From positions 1-22,214 of the forward strand of contig JADGIZ010000157.1 in NCBI GenBank assembly GCA_027604665.1: 22,214 nt of DNA. Direction: 5' to 3'. Each line of letters opens with the position of its first letter. The first letter of the stretch is position 1. The stretch comes from Polyrhizophydium stewartii. Its lineage: Eukaryota > Chytridiomycota > Chytridiomycetes > Rhizophydiales. The notes under the pieces were generated by a model. The model did not search any database. It was given only the letters and a program-made list of their open reading frames with translations, and was not told where the DNA came from. This document shows, one piece after another, positions 19,101 through 22,214 of this stretch. The position numbers were made by a program, and so were the translations under genes.

Positions 19101-21092
19101 GCTGAACCAAGAAACATTGGACTGACGGGATCCGACAGATTTGCATTGGCGTTCTGCCCTCCGGCGCAAACGAAATGCTCATGTCCGGCACATTTAAGAA
19201 CTTTGAAACGTACGACTACCAAGACCAGCTCGGCCTCTCGATTGCACGGCTGGCCCGCCTGATTCCAAACGGCTTGCTCGTCTTTTTGCCAAGTTATTCG
19301 TGCGTCTCTGGCCCAATGATTCGAGAGCGAATCACTTCACGAGCATGCTGACGCTTGCTTGGTTCATGGGCCTCAGGTGGCTTGACAAGCTCACAAAGCG
19401 CTGGGGCCAGACGGGGCTGATGCGTCGGCTGGCCGAGTCCAAACAGATCTTCATCGAACCCCGAGGCAACGCCAAAAAAGAGCTCGAGAAGCTGATTGCA
19501 GACTATGACTCTGCAAGCCAGCAAGAGCGCGGCGCCATGCTTTTGTGCGTTCATCGCGGCAAGATGAGCGAAGGCATCGACTTTGCCGACCACCGCGCGC
19601 GCGGCGTGATTTGCGTCGGTCTTCCTTTCCCCAACATCAAGGACCTTCAGGTGCTGCAAAAGCGAGACTATAACACGGCCAAGGCTTCTTCTCGCGGACT
19701 TTTGAACGGCAGCGAGTGGTGAGTTGTCTGCACAAACGAGTCACATTGCAAACGGAATTCTTTCTGATCGACTGCGTCGATGCCGCCCATAGGTACGAGA
19801 TCCAAGCGTTCCGAGCGCTCAACCAGGCCCTCGGGCGGTGCATTCGGCATCGGGGTGACTGGGGAGCCATTGTCCTTCTTGACCACCGCTTCACCTTTAC
19901 CAAGAGCGTGAATAGCCTGTCGAAATGGATCCGGCAACGCACGCGGCAATGGCAGAACCTGCGCGAGGCCGAGACGACCCTGCGGTCATTTTTCGAGTAT
20001 CGAGCCAGGGTGGCGGAAGAACAGCGTGAACAAGAAGAGAAGCAGCGCCAAGCAGAGGAAGCCGAGCTGGCCGAGCGAGCACGCAAGCGCGCCGAGGAGG
20101 CCGAGGAGATGCGCCGACAGCGGGACGAGAAGCGGCGCACCGAGGAGACTCTGCGACACGCCGAGGAGGCCCAGCAGCAACCAAAGCGCAAGACGCCCCC
20201 AACGCTCGTTGCGCCGCCGCTGGCAGGAAAAGGCGCGCAGGCTGCAGCGAGTGCCAGCGGCGTCGCGCGGCCGCCCGCCGACCCGGCACTGGTGCCTGAC
20301 ATTGCGCCCGAGGACGATACGGGCGGCAACGTGGACCAACAGCTGCGTTTACAGGCGGAGCACAATCGATGTGCGTCGGGAGCATCCGATCCCGCACCCG
20401 GATCCGGCTCACCACAAGGCCTTGCCTCGGGGCCAGCCAAGACTCACAAGAAGACAGTCGACATGTCCAAGTTTATGTTCTCCGCAGGCGCAGCACTTGG
20501 CCATTCAACACGTGCTTTCGGCACCGGTTTGGCAGCGCGCAGCAGCACCGATGCGCATGTTCAGGCTGCGGCGACCGAGAATGAGGCCGCTTTTGCGGAT
20601 CCTGCTGTCACGCCGATGCAGATTGACGATCCGGGCACGCTCGAGCACGTGTCGCTCGAGGTTGCCGAAGCATCCCCTGACATTGTCACAGACTCGCTGG
20701 CGGATCTGGTTGCGGATGCACTCGCTTATGCCGAGGCCGATGTCGAGGATAGTGACGCGGAAGTAGAGGACGGGGCAGCTGCGGGGATGGGATCGGCCTC
20801 TGGGTCTGCAATGCCTGCGCTGGCATGCCGAGGATGCGGTGCGGCTGTGGTTGTCGGCGGGGCCGTGCGGAAGGCGGCTGCCGAGGTCGCGGCGCTTCAT
20901 TTTATCGCAGAGCAGGCGGTCGGGGGCGATGTCGTTGCCGTCGGCGACGAGGTCGAGCTCACGGCCGAGTGCAGCGCAGCGCAAGTGCGCACGCTCAATG
21001 CGCACTGGTGCATACGCGACGGCCTTGCGTACGCGCTAGCATCGTGCACATGCTGCGGGCAGCTTGTTGGGTGGGTCGAGCCAGTCGCCTGA
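16123..21092 (+). CDS. BRIP1: BRIP1/FANCJ-type Fe-S DEAH DNA helicase with a C-terminal beta-tent-like domain
   Basis: Seventeen exons: 16123-16515, 16662-16676, 16759-17207, 17270-17522, 17591-17702, 17768-17824, 17896-17961, 18029-18179, 18263-18319, 18403-18518, 18579-18632, 18691-18738, 18810-18909, 18978-19071, 19139-19299, 19377-19718, 19793-21092; 1255 residues (human 1249). FANCJ is a 5'-3' helicase of crosslink repair and G-quadruplex unwinding. Order: Pro/Ala/Gln-rich head, [14 protein letters not shown]-motif AYPSQ (132-136), Walker A SPTGTGKT, Fe-S cysteines 319, 334, 343 and 382, DEAH (425-428), [50 protein letters not shown] and motif [27 protein letters not shown] and NSLSKWIRQ favour FANCJ over RTEL1, DDX11 or XPD. 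A charged coiled coil (about 880-950) follows, then two CxxC pairs at 1168-1171 and 1241-1244. The acceptor at 18402 is preferred over 18372; intron 18739-18809 is GC-AG. Confidence 0.94.
16252..16281 (+). repeat. 15-bp tandem repeat coding [10 protein letters not shown]
   Basis: CAGCCCGCACCT recurs with a period of 15 nt (16252 and 16267) inside the Pro/Ala/Gln-rich head of the FANCJ protein. It lies outside the helicase core, which begins near codon 120. Confidence 0.6.
16662..16676 (+). other. 15-nt microexon encoding the helicase Q-motif (AYPSQ)
   Basis: The exon GCC TAT CCG TCG CAG is bounded by ATAG (after a branch-like GGCTAACC) and by GTGATG. It lies between phase-0 introns of 146 and 82 nt. 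The five residues align with AYPSQ of FANCJ, and without them the Q-motif glutamine is lost. Confidence 0.75.
18739..18809 (+). other. Probable GC-AG intron in the FANCJ gene
   Basis: Exon 12 (frame of [13 protein letters not shown]) must join exon 13 (frame of [17 protein letters not shown]) by a phase-1 junction. No GT in exon 12 has that phase. A GCAAGA donor at 18739 does, with the TAG acceptor at 18809 preceded by CTGAC, giving a normal 71-nt length. The alternative is a one-base assembly error. Confidence 0.5.
20826..21089 (+). other. CULT/Yippee-like zinc-binding domain at the FANCJ C-terminus
   Basis: Residues 1168-1255. CxxC (CRGC) is followed about 56 residues later by HW (1227-1228), then GLAYALASC, CxxC (1241-1244), three residues, and VGW. 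The cereblon CULT domain has GYAWTVAQC, CxxC, three residues, IGW, with the same spacing from the glycine to the final tryptophan; Yippee has CxxC, three residues, LGW. It probably folds as a beta-tent with a four-cysteine zinc site. Function in this protein is unknown. Confidence 0.6.
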
Positions 21093-21364
21093 GCATGCGG
21101 TGGCGACGCCGAGCTGATGCTGACAACCAAAGTGTCTCTCGACGTTGTGGCTCTATGTGCGGCAGTGCACGGGTGCTCGCAGGCGGTGGCAACAGCAGAG
21201 GGGCGGTGGAGGGAGCACAAGCATGGTCGTTGTTTACGCGAGCGCTGGTGCTGGCGTAACATCTGTGCCGGACCTCGGGATGTCTGCTCTGTGCAATCCA
21301 GTCTGAACTTGCATGCAATTGTGTGTTCTGCTGTCCTGCGCATAAAGACTGGCGTCGTATCAGA
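21093..21364. other. FANCJ 3' flank; no supported gene
   Basis: A 272-bp stretch after the FANCJ stop. All six frames are short or have poor codon use, and no canonical AATAAA is visible. It probably holds the 3' ends of FANCJ and of the gene entering from the right, if that gene is on the minus strand. Confidence 0.4.
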
Positions 21365-22214
21365 TCAGCTCTCTGGACAGGCTGCCCTTGTTTTGGCAGA
21401 CTCTGCGGCCAGAGCCGGGTGCTGGCCGCCGCCGCTGGGTGTCGGCGGGCGGACGGCGGCATCTGCTTCTTTGTCCGAGATCGAGACGGCGGCTGGAAGG
21501 TTTGTGCGGTCGGACGGGCGGCCACCACGCCCTCGAGCACGGGATGGCTGCGTCGAACGCCGCGACGGCGACACGATGTGGCCAGGCTGCGTCATGGGTG
21601 CGGGCATCGCGGCAGAGGGGCCGGCTGCCGCGGCGGGCGAGGAGGTCTGCGTGGCCGCCCGCGAGCGCCTGCTGCTGGCCGCCAGCATCCAGCAACAGGC
21701 GCTCGCGCTCAGCAGCATCCGCGGCCCGCTGCCGCAGGCGCCGCTCACGGAGTGCAAGCGCAGGATCTGGCACCAGATGGCCTCGAGTGCGGCCTCGGCA
21801 TCAACGCATCGAGCCGCAGCTGCTTGGCGAGTGCGGCCTTGAGCTCCTGCCCGCCGGCGTCAGCACTCGGCGGCCTCATCCCCCCGCAGAGCTTGGTGGC
21901 ACAGCACTCGTGCAGTCAAGGCCGCAGGCGGCGGCCATGCTGTGCAGCCGCCAGCCGGCCGCCCGCACCTTGCGCTTCGCCTGCCGGCTCTTCTTGGGGC
22001 CGCCGGAGCCGCCTGCCGCCGCCGGCTGCTGCCTTGGCCGTCCGTGTCGCCGCCAGAGCCGCGCTGCGCCGTCTCGGCCACCGGCTCGCTGGCCGCGGCT
22101 GCGTCGTGCGTGCCGGCCGCATCGTCCGCAGCATCGACCGGTGCGGCTGCTGCGGCGTCGAGGGCCTCGAGCGCCGCACGCTCCTCGGCGTGGCGGTCGG
22201 CCAGTGCATATTCA
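21365..22214 (-). CDS. Unresolved gene fragment entering from the right edge, probably minus strand
   Basis: Minus-strand reading from the right edge starts EYALADRHAEERAALEALD and runs through an Ala/Asp-rich stretch. In another frame, PKKSRQAKRK ends at a GTGCGG donor (21968). The stretch 21847-21968 looks like an intron: CTGAC at 21863-21859 and acceptor GGCAG. After it comes ELKAALAKQLRLD in phase, then in a shifted frame AEAALEAIWCQILRLHS and an open Ser/Pro/Ala-rich tail to a stop at 21365. Two frame changes remain unexplained, by introns or sequence errors. A HAEE-rich helix followed by a KKSRQAKRK...ELKAALAKQ basic coil recalls the N-terminal region of OTUD6/OTU2 deubiquitinases, but the OTU catalytic motif is not seen. 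Plus-strand coding around 21640-21790 is also open. Treat as a hypothetical partial gene. Confidence 0.3.

Noticed and set aside
16123..21092. RTEL1, DDX11/Chl1 or XPD identity for the Fe-S helicase
   Set aside because: [39 protein letters not shown] and NSLSKWIRQ match the FANCJ pattern better than the paralogues.
1..22214. Prokaryotic operons, CRISPR arrays, insertion sequences, tRNA or rRNA genes
   Set aside because: All identified genes are eukaryotic and spliced; no direct-repeat arrays, transposase motifs or cloverleaf sequences were seen.

Overview
This is nuclear DNA from a GC-rich, intron-dense, flagellated eukaryote. I could thread seven protein-coding genes through about 67 short spliceosomal introns (mostly 58-115 nt). 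Nearly all have GT..AG ends, and most have a branch-like CTGAC/CTAAC/CTCAC 10-35 nt before the acceptor. Every exon chain was checked for reading phase and against remembered family sequences. Centrin plus an axonemal SAXO-type protein imply a centriole/flagellum. With compact spacing and fungal-like introns, a zoosporic (chytrid-like) fungus or another early opisthokont is my best guess; this lineage call is inference only.

Layout. 1-2840 (+): TM9SF1-type nonaspanin, missing its N-terminal exon(s). 2957-5590 (+): augmin subunit HAUS5. 5620-7635 (+): DNA primase small subunit (PRIM1/Pri1). These three are head-to-tail; the last two are only 29 bp apart if the long primase start is used. 7713-12924 (-): condensin ATPase SMC4, converging on primase. 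12943-13906 (-): centrin of the CETN3/Cdc31 type, whose stop is 18 bp before the SMC4 ATG. 14224-15981 (-): SAXO/FAM154-like axonemal microtubule protein. 16123-21092 (+): BRIP1/FANCJ-type Fe-S DNA helicase, divergent from SAXO across a 141-bp promoter that holds a perfect 9-bp inverted repeat. About 21365-22214: an unresolved gene fragment, probably on the minus strand, entering from the right edge.

Biology. The genes form no single pathway, but most serve chromosome duplication and segregation (primase, SMC4, FANCJ, augmin) or the centriole and axoneme (centrin, SAXO). The most interesting item is the C-terminus of the FANCJ helicase. Its last ~90 residues carry two CxxC pairs and an HW...[10 protein letters not shown]2-C-x3-VGW pattern that resembles the CULT (cereblon)/Yippee/Mis18 beta-tent fold, a domain I do not know from vertebrate FANCJ. 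Other notable items are a 15-nt microexon encoding the helicase Q-motif, a probable GC-AG intron, and a 12-mer shared by several introns of the TM9SF1 gene.
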